Below, piece by piece: positions 17,811 through 26,864 of a DNA stretch of 64,000 nucleotides. The stretch comes from Gammaproteobacteria bacterium (GTDB taxonomy: Bacteria > Pseudomonadota > Gammaproteobacteria > JAIEPX01), in contig JAIEPX010000011.1 of assembly GCA_019748175.1 (NCBI GenBank), positions 1-64,000 on the forward strand, in the 5' to 3' direction. Each line of letters begins with the position of its first letter. The first letter of the stretch is position 1. Both the position numbers and the translations under genes were made by a program. The notes beneath the pieces were generated by a model. That model did no database searches. It was not told where the DNA came from and worked only from the letters and a program-made list of their open reading frames with translations.

Positions 17811-18074
17811 TTAGGTGGCAGGTGCTGGTGGTGCAGCGGCAGGGTTAGGAGTGGTTTTTGTTGCGTAATTAATAACCTTGAGTAGCTCCAAACTTAACAT
17901 TGCTGTAGCCACTATGGCGAAAAATACGGCTGCAAACTTAAAAAATGCGGATACCATCGGAATTACGAGTGGGGGGCAAAATATCCCGCATACTACCATC
18001 GCCAAAGCTGCCAATGTAACGGATGCTGCGCATGCTATTGCGATTCCAACTGCTATTTGTCTTGCTGTGGCCAT
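17811..18074 (-). CDS. Small two-helix membrane protein, function unknown
   Basis: An 87-residue protein with two hydrophobic segments, about residues 8-38 (Ala-rich, with two Cys in MVVCGIFCPP) and 41-65. A Thr/Pro/Ala tail ends PAAAPPAPAT. GGGGA upstream could serve as ribosome-binding site. It stands alone between the MFS gene and pepN. It has the Ala/Gly-rich composition of the C-terminal part of the orphan protein at 6941-7684, but no convincing similarity. Not assigned. Confidence 0.55.
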   Translation of the reverse strand: MATARQIAVGIAIACAASVTLAALAMVVCGIFCPPLVIPMVSAFFKFAAVFFAIVATAMLSLELLKVINYATKTTPNPAAAPPAPAT

Positions 18075-18244
18075 CTTCTAGTCCCCATTGTTAAGTTATC
18101 AATACTGTAGACAGTATACCATATATTACTAAAAAACGCAATAAATTTAGCTCGAATAGCGCGGTTTGCAGCTAATGAAAATCAGCTAACTACCATAGTA
18201 TTTCCAATAAGCACTCAGTATACTGGCCACAGGAGGTAATTTCT

Positions 18245-20899
18245 ATGAGTTTAACGAATACATCTGAGAGTCAAACACATTATTTGGAAGACTATCAAGT
18301 TCCCGATTTCTTATGTAATGCCATTTTCTTGCATTTTGAGCTTCATGAGGATCACACAGCGGTACATAGCGTAATGCATCTGCAGCGGAATCCAAATTCA
18401 CAAAGTCCAGATTCATCGTTAGTACTTAATGGTGAGGGGATGGACTTAGAGACATTGTTATTGGACGGAACTCCGATAATATCAGAAAATTATCGTGTGG
18501 ATAAGGAAAGTTTAACAGTCGATCATTTACCCATTCAGTTTATATTGGAAACTATTGTACGCATTAAACCACATGAAAATTTTGCACTTAGTGGTTTGTA
18601 CAAATCACGCAATAATTATTGTACACAATGCGAGTCGCACGGTTTTCGCCGGATCACGTATTTTCTCGATAGACCCGATGTCATGACTAAATTTACTGTA
18701 ACGATTTCAGCTGATAAAAAACGTTATCCGCTTTTACTTTCCAATGGAAATTTAGTTGAAGAAAAAGAATTGAGTAATGGACGTCACTGGGTGAAATGGG
18801 AAGATCCTTCATTAAAACCTTCGTATTTATTTGCTTTAGTGGCAGGGGATTTGGATTTATTACAAGATCAATTTATCACACGTTCAGGTCGAAAAGTCGA
18901 TTTGCGACTTTATGTTGAAAAAGGCAATCTAGATCAGGCAAGTTATTCAATGGAGTCGTTGAAAAATGCAATGCGTTGGGATGAACAAACATTTGGTTGT
19001 GAATACGATCTCGATATCTATATGATTGTTGCTGTCAGTGATTTCAATATGGGTGCCATGGAAAATAAAGGCCTCAATATTTTTAATGATAAATATATTT
19101 TAGCAAAACCTGATACTGCCACGGATGAAGATTATGTGTTAATTGAATCGGTGATTGGACATGAATATTTTCATAATTGGTCGGGCAATCGAGTGACGGT
19201 TCGAGACTGGTTTCAAATCACACTAAAAGAAGGGCTCACCATTTTCCGTGATCAAAGTTTTACGACAGATCACACCTTAGGTGATGTGAAACGAATTCAA
19301 GATGTGAATGTAATTCGCAATGCACAATTTGCTCAAGATGCGGGGCCGATGGCTCACTCAATACGACCTCATTCCTATATCGAGGTGAATAATTTTTATA
19401 CGGTTACAGTTTATAATAAAGGGTCTGAAGTTATTCGCATGCAACAAACTCTTTTAGGAAAAGAAAAATTTACCAAAGCGATGGAAACTTATTTTCATCG
19501 TTTTGATGGCATGGCAGTAACTACCGAAGATTTTGTGAATGTGATGTCAGAAGTGGGGGAAATTGATTTAACACAATTTAAATTATGGTATGAGCAAGCG
19601 GGTACTCCCATATTAACGTTCAGCGATAGTTATGATGCGTCTTCGCAAACTTACACATTACGCGTTCAACAATTTACGCCACCTACACCAGGGCAATCTG
19701 AAAAATTACCTTTTCATATCCCGATTAAACTCGGGCTTTTAGATGCTTCAGGTCAAGATATTGCTTTGCAGTTAACAGATGAATCTTCTGCTGCGGGTAC
19801 TCAGCGTGTGTTAAATCTTACGCAATCAGAACAGACATTTTATTTTGTGAATGTAAAAGAAAAGCCAGTGCCTTCCTTGCTGCGAAGTTTCTCAGCACCT
19901 GTAAAAGTTAATTATCCTTACACGGATTCAGAATTTATATTTCTGATGCGACATGATAGCGACGGATTTAATCGATGGGATGCTGGGCAGCAGTATTTTA
20001 TTCGAACGATTCTTGCATTAGTGGATGATTATCAAAAAAATAAACCGCTCTCTTTAGGTGATCAATTTGTGGAAGCAGTTGGTGCTGTTCTTTCTGAAGA
20101 CTCACTTGATAATTTATTGAAAGCAGAAATGCTTATTTTGCCCGGCATTTCTTATTTAATTGAATGTATGACAGTTGCTGATGTTGCTGCTATTCATCAC
20201 GTGCGCGAATTTATCAAAAAAGAATTAGCTGTGAAATTATCAACGATGTGGCAAAAGTGTTATACAGAAAATGCATTGCCTGGTGAGTATACCTTTTCAC
20301 ATACTGCGATGGGGCATCGGCGAATGAGAAATCTGGCGTTACACTATTTAATCTTAGGGGCGCAACAGGGGGATTGCTCAGTGGCAATTCAACATTTCGA
20401 AGCGTCGAATAATTTAACGGATCGTTTAGGCGCTCTAGAGGCGATAAACGCTGTGGAAGGCAAAGAGCGCGATCGGTTGTTAGCCGCATTTTTTGATCGC
20501 TATCAGCGAGATCATTTGGTCATTGATAAATGGTTCCGATTGCAAGCTATTGCCCCTCTAGATAGCACCCTAGATCAAGTCAATAAGTTACTAAAACATA
20601 GTGCATTTGATATGAAAAATCCTAATAAAGTACGCGCATTAGTGGGCTCCTTTGCAAGCTTGAACCCCGTGTGTTTTCACGCATCTGACGGGAATGGATA
20701 TGAATTTTTAGCAAATATTGTCATGGAAGTAGATAAATTTAATCCCCAAGTGGCTGCTAGGCTCATTGAACCCTTGATTCGATGGCGTAAATTTGGTATA
20801 AAGGTTCAAGGTCTCATGAAGGCGAGCTTAGAGACCGTCGCTAATCATCCCGCCTTGTCAAAGGATGTGGGTGAGATAGTCGTAAAGAGTCTGAAATAA
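18245..20899 (+). CDS. pepN: Aminopeptidase N (M1 family)
   Basis: Zinc metallo-aminopeptidase that removes N-terminal residues from peptides in cytosolic protein turnover. The product is 884 residues (E. coli 870). The substrate-recognition motif GAMEN is at residues 270-274, and the zinc motif HExxH at 306-310 (HEYFHNWSGNRV) with the third ligand Glu downstream in LKEGLT. The C-terminal helical domain is present in full. AGGAGGT lies seven bases before the ATG, an unusually strong ribosome-binding site. Monocistronic by spacing. Confidence 0.97.
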   Translation: MSLTNTSESQTHYLEDYQVPDFLCNAIFLHFELHEDHTAVHSVMHLQRNPNSQSPDSSLVLNGEGMDLETLLLDGTPIISENYRVDKESLTVDHLPIQFILETIVRIKPHENFALSGLYKSRNNYCTQCESHGFRRITYFLDRPDVMTKFTVTISADKKRYPLLLSNGNLVEEKELSNGRHWVKWEDPSLKPSYLFALVAGDLDLLQDQFITRSGRKVDLRLYVEKGNLDQASYSMESLKNAMRWDEQTFGCEYDLDIYMIVAVSDFNMGAMENKGLNIFNDKYILAKPDTATDEDYVLIESVIGHEYFHNWSGNRVTVRDWFQITLKEGLTIFRDQSFTTDHTLGDVKRIQDVNVIRNAQFAQDAGPMAHSIRPHSYIEVNNFYTVTVYNKGSEVIRMQQTLLGKEKFTKAMETYFHRFDGMAVTTEDFVNVMSEVGEIDLTQFKLWYEQAGTPILTFSDSYDASSQTYTLRVQQFTPPTPGQSEKLPFHIPIKLGLLDASGQDIALQLTDESSAAGTQRVLNLTQSEQTFYFVNVKEKPVPSLLRSFSAPVKVNYPYTDSEFIFLMRHDSDGFNRWDAGQQYFIRTILALVDDYQKNKPLSLGDQFVEAVGAVLSEDSLDNLLKAEMLILPGISYLIECMTVADVAAIHHVREFIKKELAVKLSTMWQKCYTENALPGEYTFSHTAMGHRRMRNLALHYLILGAQQGDCSVAIQHFEASNNLTDRLGALEAINAVEGKERDRLLAAFFDRYQRDHLVIDKWFRLQAIAPLDSTLDQVNKLLKHSAFDMKNPNKVRALVGSFASLNPVCFHASDGNGYEFLANIVMEVDKFNPQVAARLIEPLIRWRKFGIKVQGLMKASLETVANHPALSKDVGEIVVKSLK

Positions 20900-21114
20900 T
20901 TTTCAGGATGAGTTCTAAAAATAAGTGAGGAGTTCATTATTATAATGATCCTCTCAGTTAGTTTTGGGATTCTTATCGAATCTGCCAGTGCGAACTTTCG
21001 TACGCATGGGTGTTGAAGAGTGATCTTCAACAGGTTTAGCAACCCATGGCGGATGGATGCTACATAACAAACGATAATGTTGTTTTGTGGCGCACAACTG
21101 ACGGAGAAATATCC

Positions 21115-21831
21115 ATGTTAAAGTTTTTTTCAAATCTTTTGCTTGCGTGTGTAATTTTAGTAAGCAGTGTTAATGTTTATTCGGCCCCTTTGGTTTCAGG
21201 TAAACAATCTCAATTTATCAAACAAATGCTTCCCGAAGTGCGCAAAGCGAACGCTGAAGTTCGACTAACGCGTGAGCTGTTACTCACCATGCATGCTAAG
21301 TGGTCAAAATCGCATCAATTGAGTACCCGTGATCAATTGTGGGTACAAAAAGTGGCTGTTGAATATAAAATCAAAGATTTTAATTCTAAAGACAAAACGA
21401 GTTGGGATAAATTAATTCGACGGGTTGATGTTCTTCCTGAATCGTTGATTTTGGCTCAAGCAATTCACGAATCAGATTGGGGGCAATCACGAATTGCAAA
21501 ACAAGTGAATAATTATTTCGGACGTTTCTGTTTTTCATCAGGTTGCGGAATGGCGCCTATTAAACGCCACGGCAGAGGCGATACTCACGAAATTAAACGA
21601 TTTAATTCTTTGTATGCATCGGTGGGTGATTATATTCGCAACATCAACACTCATATAGCGTATCAAACGCTGCGAGAAGAACGTTCAAAAATTCATGCGA
21701 ATAAACAAGACATGCACGGAACGGTTTTAGCGAAACATTTATCAAAATATTCTGAAGATGGTGCAACGTATGTTTCAATGGTGAAAGCGATTATTCATGC
21801 GTATAAACTTGAGAAATTAGATACTGTTTAA
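21115..21831 (+). CDS. bax: Bax-like exported glucosaminidase
   Basis: Peptidoglycan hydrolase of the Bax/FlgJ-type glucosaminidase family (GH73-related). Starting at the ATG at 21115 (GGAG eight bases upstream) gives 238 residues beginning with a signal peptide, MLKFFSNLLLACVILVSS, cut near VYSA. The catalytic region is AQAIHESDWGQSRIA (Glu as acid), followed by NNYFGRFCF and the substrate-loop YASVGDYIRNINTH. A start 23 codons earlier would mask the signal peptide. Acts in the periplasm. A terminator follows. Confidence 0.85.
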   Translation: MLKFFSNLLLACVILVSSVNVYSAPLVSGKQSQFIKQMLPEVRKANAEVRLTRELLLTMHAKWSKSHQLSTRDQLWVQKVAVEYKIKDFNSKDKTSWDKLIRRVDVLPESLILAQAIHESDWGQSRIAKQVNNYFGRFCFSSGCGMAPIKRHGRGDTHEIKRFNSLYASVGDYIRNINTHIAYQTLREERSKIHANKQDMHGTVLAKHLSKYSEDGATYVSMVKAIIHAYKLEKLDTV

Positions 21832-21844
21832 TTCAATAATATCG

Positions 21845-21870
21845 AGAAGGGCTCATTCAGCCCTTTTCTT
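21845..21870 (+). terminator. Rho-independent terminator of bax
   Basis: AAGGGCT (21847-21853) pairs with AGCCCTT (21859-21865) over a five-base loop and leads into TTCTT. It lies 15 bases after the bax stop and just before the ribosome-binding site of the next gene. Confidence 0.75.
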
Positions 21871-21878
21871 CTAGAAGG

Positions 21879-22844
21879 ATGCATAGCGTGTATTCACATG
21901 AAGAACTTAGTCAACAAGGGTCACAAACAATAACCGGAGCATTATCAGGAAAGAAATTCACAATTCCTGATGTCAATGCAGCGCCGATGCCCGCATTAGC
22001 AGACCCCGGAGTTATTATAAACGGAAATAAAGCGGAGCATTTTGGCGAGATTGATTCTTCCGTTGGTTATCCCGATGTCAGAAGTTTTAAAAGAAAATTT
22101 GGTTTGCTGATTCCTGCGACGAATACCAGTATGGAGCATGAATTGTGGAGTATCATTTTCAAAAACCAAGGTCCTAATGAATTAGCTGGTGTTGGTTTGC
22201 ACACGACAAACGTTGCAACTCCAAGTCCTAAATTGGCTTCTGCCGAAGATTTATTAAATTATCAACGTCAATTTTTGACAGGTCTTAAATCTGCAATAGA
22301 TTCTGCATTATTATCAGTGCCACAATATTTAATTATGGGCATGAGTCTAGAGCATATTATTTATGGTTTGGATCAAATTAGAGCGCCGATGAAAGATATT
22401 GAAGAACATTCAAAATTGTCGTGGGCGACATGGCATGATGCGGCCCCAGCAGCCTTAAATAAGTTTGGTGCAAAACGAATTGGAATAATTTCACCGTTTG
22501 ATTCTCAAGGCAATAAAAATGCCACAAAAATGTTTGAGGATTTAGGCTATGAAGTAGTGGCCAGTGTGGGGTTTTCATGTGCGCATGCAATGCACATTGC
22601 TCACGTTCCGGATTGGGCAAAAGAAAAAGCCGTAATGGAATTATTGGCCACCAAAGAAAATAAATTAGACGCTATTGTTCAATGTGGAACCAATATGAGT
22701 TTTATTAATGTGACTGAAAAATTGGAGCCTATTCTAGGTATTCCTATTTTAGGCATTAATGCAGTGACTTTTTGGTATGCGCTCCGAGAAAACGGATTTT
22801 TAAATCCATTAGTGGGTGGCGGTCGATTATTCAGAGAATTTTAA
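21879..22844 (+). CDS. Asp/Glu-racemase superfamily enzyme, arylmalonate decarboxylase/maleate isomerase-like
   Basis: A 321-residue protein. After about 70 unmatched residues it follows the maleate-isomerase/AMDase fold: FGLLIPATNTSMEHEL (dicarboxylate-binding start), LIMGMSLEH at 151-159, KRIGIISPF, and IVQCGTNMSF with Cys269. Superfamily racemases and maleate isomerase use two cysteines. Here the first position is Gly154-Met155-Ser156 and only Cys269-Gly270 remains, as in arylmalonate decarboxylase (Gly74/Cys188). A one-base decarboxylation or racemisation is therefore more likely than isomerisation (inference). A GTG at 21888 has better spacing to AGAAGG than the ATG at 21879, so the protein may be three residues shorter. 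Cytosolic; stands alone. Confidence 0.78.
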   Translation: MHSVYSHEELSQQGSQTITGALSGKKFTIPDVNAAPMPALADPGVIINGNKAEHFGEIDSSVGYPDVRSFKRKFGLLIPATNTSMEHELWSIIFKNQGPNELAGVGLHTTNVATPSPKLASAEDLLNYQRQFLTGLKSAIDSALLSVPQYLIMGMSLEHIIYGLDQIRAPMKDIEEHSKLSWATWHDAAPAALNKFGAKRIGIISPFDSQGNKNATKMFEDLGYEVVASVGFSCAHAMHIAHVPDWAKEKAVMELLATKENKLDAIVQCGTNMSFINVTEKLEPILGIPILGINAVTFWYALRENGFLNPLVGGGRLFREF

Positions 22845-22847
22845 TTC

Positions 22848-23516
22848 TTATTTATTCAATATCCAGGTTAATAAATCTTCTGGTTTTGAAATACTGTAAT
22901 TAGCTCCCCACGAAGACGGATCTTCGTTTTCAGGAATATAACCATAAAGTGCAACAACACTGCGCATGCTTGCGCGGGTTGCAGCTTCGATATCAAGAAT
23001 TGAATCACCAATGAAAAGACAGGACTCTGGAGCACAATCAATGATTGAGCACGCAGCGTAAAGTGGTTCAGGTGATGGTTTTGAAAAAGGTGTTGTATCT
23101 CCGCCTATCACGCAAGCGCAATCTTCTAATAGTCCCAAATCACTAATCACTTTTCTAGCAAGATGTTCAACTTTATTTGTGACTATTCCCCAAGGCAGAT
23201 TTTGTTCCTTCAATTTTTCCAAGACAAATTTTACACCTTCGAAGGGTCGTGTTTCTGAGCTGATTCTATTTTCATAAAGCGTATAAAATTCCTGTTTGAG
23301 CTGAGGGTATTTGGGGTGATCAGTGTCGATATCAAATCCAAGTTTAATAAAGCCGGGTGAGCCATAAGAAGTCACTTGACGGACGTGATCGATGGGTAAT
23401 GACGGAAGTTGATAACGTTGTCGCAGCGTATTTAGCGCACCAGCAAGGTCTGGCACGGTATCTAAGAGCGTGCCATCAAGATCAAACAATACTGCCGATA
23501 GTGTTGTATTTTGCAT
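22848..23516 (-). CDS. gph: Phosphoglycolate phosphatase-type HAD hydrolase
   Basis: HAD-superfamily phosphatase that removes 2-phosphoglycolate, chiefly from repair of oxidised DNA ends. It has 222 residues. Motif I is LFDLDGTLLDT (nucleophile and acid Asp), motif II GIVTNKVEH, the Lys of motif III in FSKPSPEPL, and motif IV FIGDSILDIEAA. The cap domain lies between motifs I and II. Downstream of ubiG on the same strand with a 40-base gap, a pairing typical of gammaproteobacteria. Its stop is three bases from that of the convergent AMDase-like gene. Confidence 0.9.
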   Translation of the reverse strand: MQNTTLSAVLFDLDGTLLDTVPDLAGALNTLRQRYQLPSLPIDHVRQVTSYGSPGFIKLGFDIDTDHPKYPQLKQEFYTLYENRISSETRPFEGVKFVLEKLKEQNLPWGIVTNKVEHLARKVISDLGLLEDCACVIGGDTTPFSKPSPEPLYAACSIIDCAPESCLFIGDSILDIEAATRASMRSVVALYGYIPENEDPSSWGANYSISKPEDLLTWILNK

Positions 23517-23556
23517 TCGTGATTCTCAATTATCTAAAACGTTCGAGTATACACTA

Positions 23557-24267
23557 TTATTCTTTGATGCAGTGAACGAGATAATTAACGTCGCTGCTCT
23601 GCGTTGTGGAGTATTCGCGGGTGATGGGGCTGTAGGTGATGCCAATGGTTTGCTGCCACTGTAGGCCGGCTTTACGGCACCAGGAGGCCAGTTCGCTGGG
23701 TTTGATAAATTTGGTGTAGTCGTGAGTTTGTTTGGGCAGTAGACCTAGGAGGTATTCGGCGCCAACCACAGCGAATAAATAGGCTTTGAGGTTGCGGTTG
23801 ATAGTGGAAAAGAAGAGGTGTGCACCGGGTTTTGCAAGTGCTGCGCACGCATGAACAATCGATTCAGGATCAGGAACGTGCTCCAGCATTTCTAAACAGG
23901 TAACTACGTCGTATTTTGCAGGATTTTTTTGAGCATAAGCTTCAGCAGTTAATTCAATGTAATTAATTTTTAGTTGATTTTTGTCGGCATGTTCGCGAGC
24001 AATCATTAAGCTATCGGGAGCAAGATCCAATCCTGTAACACGCGCACCGGATTGAGCAAGGGCTTCGCAGAAAATACCTCCCCCACAGCCGATATCAATG
24101 ATTTCTTTATCATCAAGTTGAGCATGTTCTTGGATAAATTTTAAGCGAAGTGGGTTGATGGCATGCAGCGGAGCAAATTCTCCTTGAGGATCCCACCAGG
24201 TTTGTGCAATGGAGTTAAATTTAGCTATTTCATCGGGATCGCTATTGGGCGCGACTTTTGCATTCAT
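23557..24267 (-). CDS. ubiG: Ubiquinone biosynthesis O-methyltransferase
   Basis: Carries out both O-methylation steps of ubiquinone synthesis, at the membrane surface. The 236-residue product has the family N-terminus (EIAKFNSIAQTWWDPQGEF, with PLHAINPLRL), SAM motif I DIGCGGGIFCEALA, then VTGLDLAPDSL and TCLEMLEHVPDP. Length matches E. coli UbiG (240). Middle gene of HPt-ubiG-gph; its ATG follows the HPt stop by seven bases. Confidence 0.96.
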   Translation of the reverse strand: MNAKVAPNSDPDEIAKFNSIAQTWWDPQGEFAPLHAINPLRLKFIQEHAQLDDKEIIDIGCGGGIFCEALAQSGARVTGLDLAPDSLMIAREHADKNQLKINYIELTAEAYAQKNPAKYDVVTCLEMLEHVPDPESIVHACAALAKPGAHLFFSTINRNLKAYLFAVVGAEYLLGLLPKQTHDYTKFIKPSELASWCRKAGLQWQQTIGITYSPITREYSTTQSSDVNYLVHCIKE

Positions 24268-24274
24268 TTACGGC

Positions 24275-24667
24275 TTAGCCTTCTTCGAGTCTGAAATTAT
24301 TAGCAGCGTAAACAGTTTGTACGTTTTTAATTTCATCAAGCAATGTATTAAATAACGCCTTAATCTTGATGTTATTAAAAGGTATTTTTTTGCTTTCGTT
24401 GGTTTTAAGGTGCTTTTCTAAATTTTGAACGGCTAGTTTGAGTCTTGGAACTCCGCAATAGCAAGTTGCTCCGTGTAATCGATGTGCCTGGTCTTTTAAT
24501 TTTTGATAGTCTTCAGTGGCAAGAGATTTTTTCATGTTTTTTAGTACAGAGGGTAAATCCGCGATGAACAGAGTGAGTAAATCGTTGGCGATTTCAGAGT
24601 TGTTATTGGCCAATATAAGGCATTGTTGCCAATCGATAGCATCTTGATTTTTTACAGTTTCGTTCAT
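24275..24667 (-). CDS. Standalone HPt phosphotransfer protein, BarA/LetS-like
   Basis: A 130-residue histidine phosphotransfer domain. The start is the ATG at 24667, with AAGGAGG ahead of it. The four-helix HPt core spans nearly the whole protein; the phospho-acceptor is His62 in AHRLHGATCYCGVPRLK. That block closely follows the HPt of BarA-type hybrid kinases (HKLHGSxGYSGVPRMK in E. coli). In BarA/LetS the HPt is the C-terminal module of a large kinase, whereas here it is alone, with no kinase or receiver in the window. It would pass phosphate between an unlinked hybrid kinase and a response regulator such as UvrY/LetA (inference). First gene of the ubiG-gph unit. Confidence 0.85.
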   Translation of the reverse strand: MNETVKNQDAIDWQQCLILANNNSEIANDLLTLFIADLPSVLKNMKKSLATEDYQKLKDQAHRLHGATCYCGVPRLKLAVQNLEKHLKTNESKKIPFNNIKIKALFNTLLDEIKNVQTVYAANNFRLEEG

Positions 24668-24914
24668 TGGACCTCCTTCACTATCAAACCTATGTGTGGC
24701 CTCTAAGGGCATTTTTCAAATAGACTTGTTTTTCAAATCATCAGAGGATTCATTCCTCGGCCCAATAAGTCTATACGATAAATGAGATATTGCAAGTTGT
24801 CTGCAGAAAATTATTATGGTTTACACTGATTTGAGGCCATATTATTACCCTTTAATCATGGAAAATCAAAATAAATTTATCTTTTTTTAAAGGCCGTTTG
24901 TTGTTTAATGAAGT

Positions 24915-25814
24915 TTATGATGGATTTGGAATATTGCAGGAAGGATGTACTGTCTGATAATTGGTTTCTGGCTGAAGGGTAATATGGTGAATATCGTATT
25001 TTTGAGCTAGCAAAGTTTTTAATTCAGGTAATAAATTTTCCCAAATTGAGAAGGATTCAAGCTCAATATGGGCAGTTAGTACGATGCGACCCGATGAAAG
25101 TGTCCAAATATGAAGGTCGTGCACTTTAGAGACTTTGGGGACTTCAGAGAGGGTTCTTACAACGTCTGAAATGTCGATGTGTCCGGGTACTCCCTCCATT
25201 AAGACGACGATGGATTCACGTATTAAGCTGATACTCGATATCAGGATTAATATTGAGATAAAAACGGAGAGAATAGGGTCGATGGGAGACCAGTGGGTAT
25301 AGTAAATAACGACACCAGTAATCATAGCGGCGATTGATCCGAGTAGGTCACTGAGCACATGCAGGATGGCGGCACGGACGTTAAGGTTGCGATCGGATCG
25401 TGATAAAATCAAGGCAATGAGCGAATTCGTGAGAATGCCCGCAGCACCTATCCAAATGACGACAACAGCATTGACGCTTTCAGGGGATCGTAGCCTATAG
25501 ATAGCTTCGATAATGACCGCAATGGCTATACCGAGCACGGAAAGGCTGCTGATCCAAGCCCCGATGACTTCTGCACGGCCTAATCCGTAAGTGTGAGTAT
25601 CAGTGGCAGGTTTAGTGGCAATCCAGGCAGCAAAGGCTCCCAGGCCTAATGCGAGGGAATCGCCGGCCATATGTCCGGCGTCACTGATAAGAGCCAGTGA
25701 ATTGGCGTAGTATCCGCTGATAAACTCAACGAATGCAAAGAGCAGCGTCATTCCCGTGCCAATTAATAAGACAACAATTGAACTATTGGTATGGTGATGA
25801 TGCCCTTCATGCAT
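24915..25814 (-). CDS. Cation diffusion facilitator (zinc-type) efflux transporter
   Basis: A 299-residue inner-membrane exporter of Zn2+ or similar divalent metals in exchange for protons. Six membrane helices are followed by a C-terminal cytosolic domain. The metal site is of the His-Asp/His-Asp type: DAGHMAGD in TM2 and HVLSDLLG in TM5, as in CzcD/ZitB. The N-terminus is His-rich (MHEGHHHHTNSS), and DLHIWTLSSG marks the cytosolic domain. Last gene of potABCD-sohB-CDF, 18 bases after sohB. Confidence 0.92.
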   Translation of the reverse strand: MHEGHHHHTNSSIVVLLIGTGMTLLFAFVEFISGYYANSLALISDAGHMAGDSLALGLGAFAAWIATKPATDTHTYGLGRAEVIGAWISSLSVLGIAIAVIIEAIYRLRSPESVNAVVVIWIGAAGILTNSLIALILSRSDRNLNVRAAILHVLSDLLGSIAAMITGVVIYYTHWSPIDPILSVFISILILISSISLIRESIVVLMEGVPGHIDISDVVRTLSEVPKVSKVHDLHIWTLSSGRIVLTAHIELESFSIWENLLPELKTLLAQKYDIHHITLQPETNYQTVHPSCNIPNPS

Positions 25815-25832
25815 TTTGCATAATCCTCACAG

Positions 25833-26849
25833 CTAAAATAATGGTTTCACAATGCCACATTTTTCAAGAATGTAATCGGCACTGTGTCTAATAGCATCAC
25901 TGATTTTTTCTGACATCTGTTTTTTCTTTAGAATATCTATTTGGAACACATTGAATTCTTTTGCCGCTTTACATAAATAATCATCGCTTGTGGAAAGTGT
26001 GTCGACGAGATTAAGTTCTTTTGCATCGATACCATACCAAATTTCACCTGTAGCCACTTTGTCGATATCGACGTTAGATCGATGACGTGAAACAAATATT
26101 TTGAATAGTTGATGAGTATTCTCAACATCTTCGCGGCACTTTTCACGGCCTTTATTGGTATTTTCTGCAAAATAAGTGAGCGTGCGTTTATATTCTCCCG
26201 CAGTAATTTGTTCATAGTCAATATCATGTTTTTTGAGAAAGCGGTGAAAATTGGGGGCTTGTGTGACAACACCAATAGAACCGAGCACTGCGAAAGGCGC
26301 AGCAATAATTTGGTTTGCTACACACGCCATCATATAACCTCCACTGGCAGCGACTTTATCGATGCACGCAGTAAGAGGAATTCCTGCATCACGGATGCGC
26401 TGTAATTGGGAGGCTGCAAAACCATAACTATGTACCATTCCACCACCGCTTTCGATACAAACGACAATTTCGTCATTGGTGGTTGCGGTTGTTAGAATAG
26501 CAGTAATAACTTCGCGTAATTCTTTTGTTGCAGACGCTTTGATGTCACCATCAAAATGCATAACAAAAAGTCGTTTGCGATTTTGAATTTCATCATCGGC
26601 TTGGAATTTTTTTAGTTGTTGTTTGGCGTTTTTTTTGTAGGCTTTTAGTGATTTTTTGTTGAGAACTGTTTCATGCAAGGTGTCAGCGTAAGCTTGTAAG
26701 CGTTTGTTGAATCTTTTAATTTTTAGTCGTTGAAAAGAGTCTTTGTCGCGTGTAGTGAGAGCTGTAATCACAAGCGCAATGATGACAATGGCAAGTACCA
26801 TCGTAATCGACTTAGCGAGAAATAAGCCGTATTCATACATGAAATCCAT
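25833..26849 (-). CDS. sohB: SohB-type S49 inner-membrane peptidase
   Basis: Signal-peptide-peptidase-A-like serine protease anchored in the inner membrane. The 338-residue product has one or two N-terminal hydrophobic segments (residues about 10-32), a Lys/Gln-rich linker, and the protease fold (VCIESGGGMVHSYGFAASQL). The nucleophile Ser is in DKVAASGGYMMACVAN and the general-base Lys in TAGEYKRTLT. The domain arrangement matches E. coli SohB (349). It sits 15 bases after potD and 18 before the CDF gene. Confidence 0.92.
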   Translation of the reverse strand: MDFMYEYGLFLAKSITMVLAIVIIALVITALTTRDKDSFQRLKIKRFNKRLQAYADTLHETVLNKKSLKAYKKNAKQQLKKFQADDEIQNRKRLFVMHFDGDIKASATKELREVITAILTTATTNDEIVVCIESGGGMVHSYGFAASQLQRIRDAGIPLTACIDKVAASGGYMMACVANQIIAAPFAVLGSIGVVTQAPNFHRFLKKHDIDYEQITAGEYKRTLTYFAENTNKGREKCREDVENTHQLFKIFVSRHRSNVDIDKVATGEIWYGIDAKELNLVDTLSTSDDYLCKAAKEFNVFQIDILKKKQMSEKISDAIRHSADYILEKCGIVKPLF

Positions 26850-26864
26850 AAATTTTTCTCCAGT

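Noticed and set aside
20930..20965. Hairpin after pepN (GAGGAG...ATCCTC) as a terminator
   Set aside because: The stem needs a bulge and no T-tract follows, so support is too weak.
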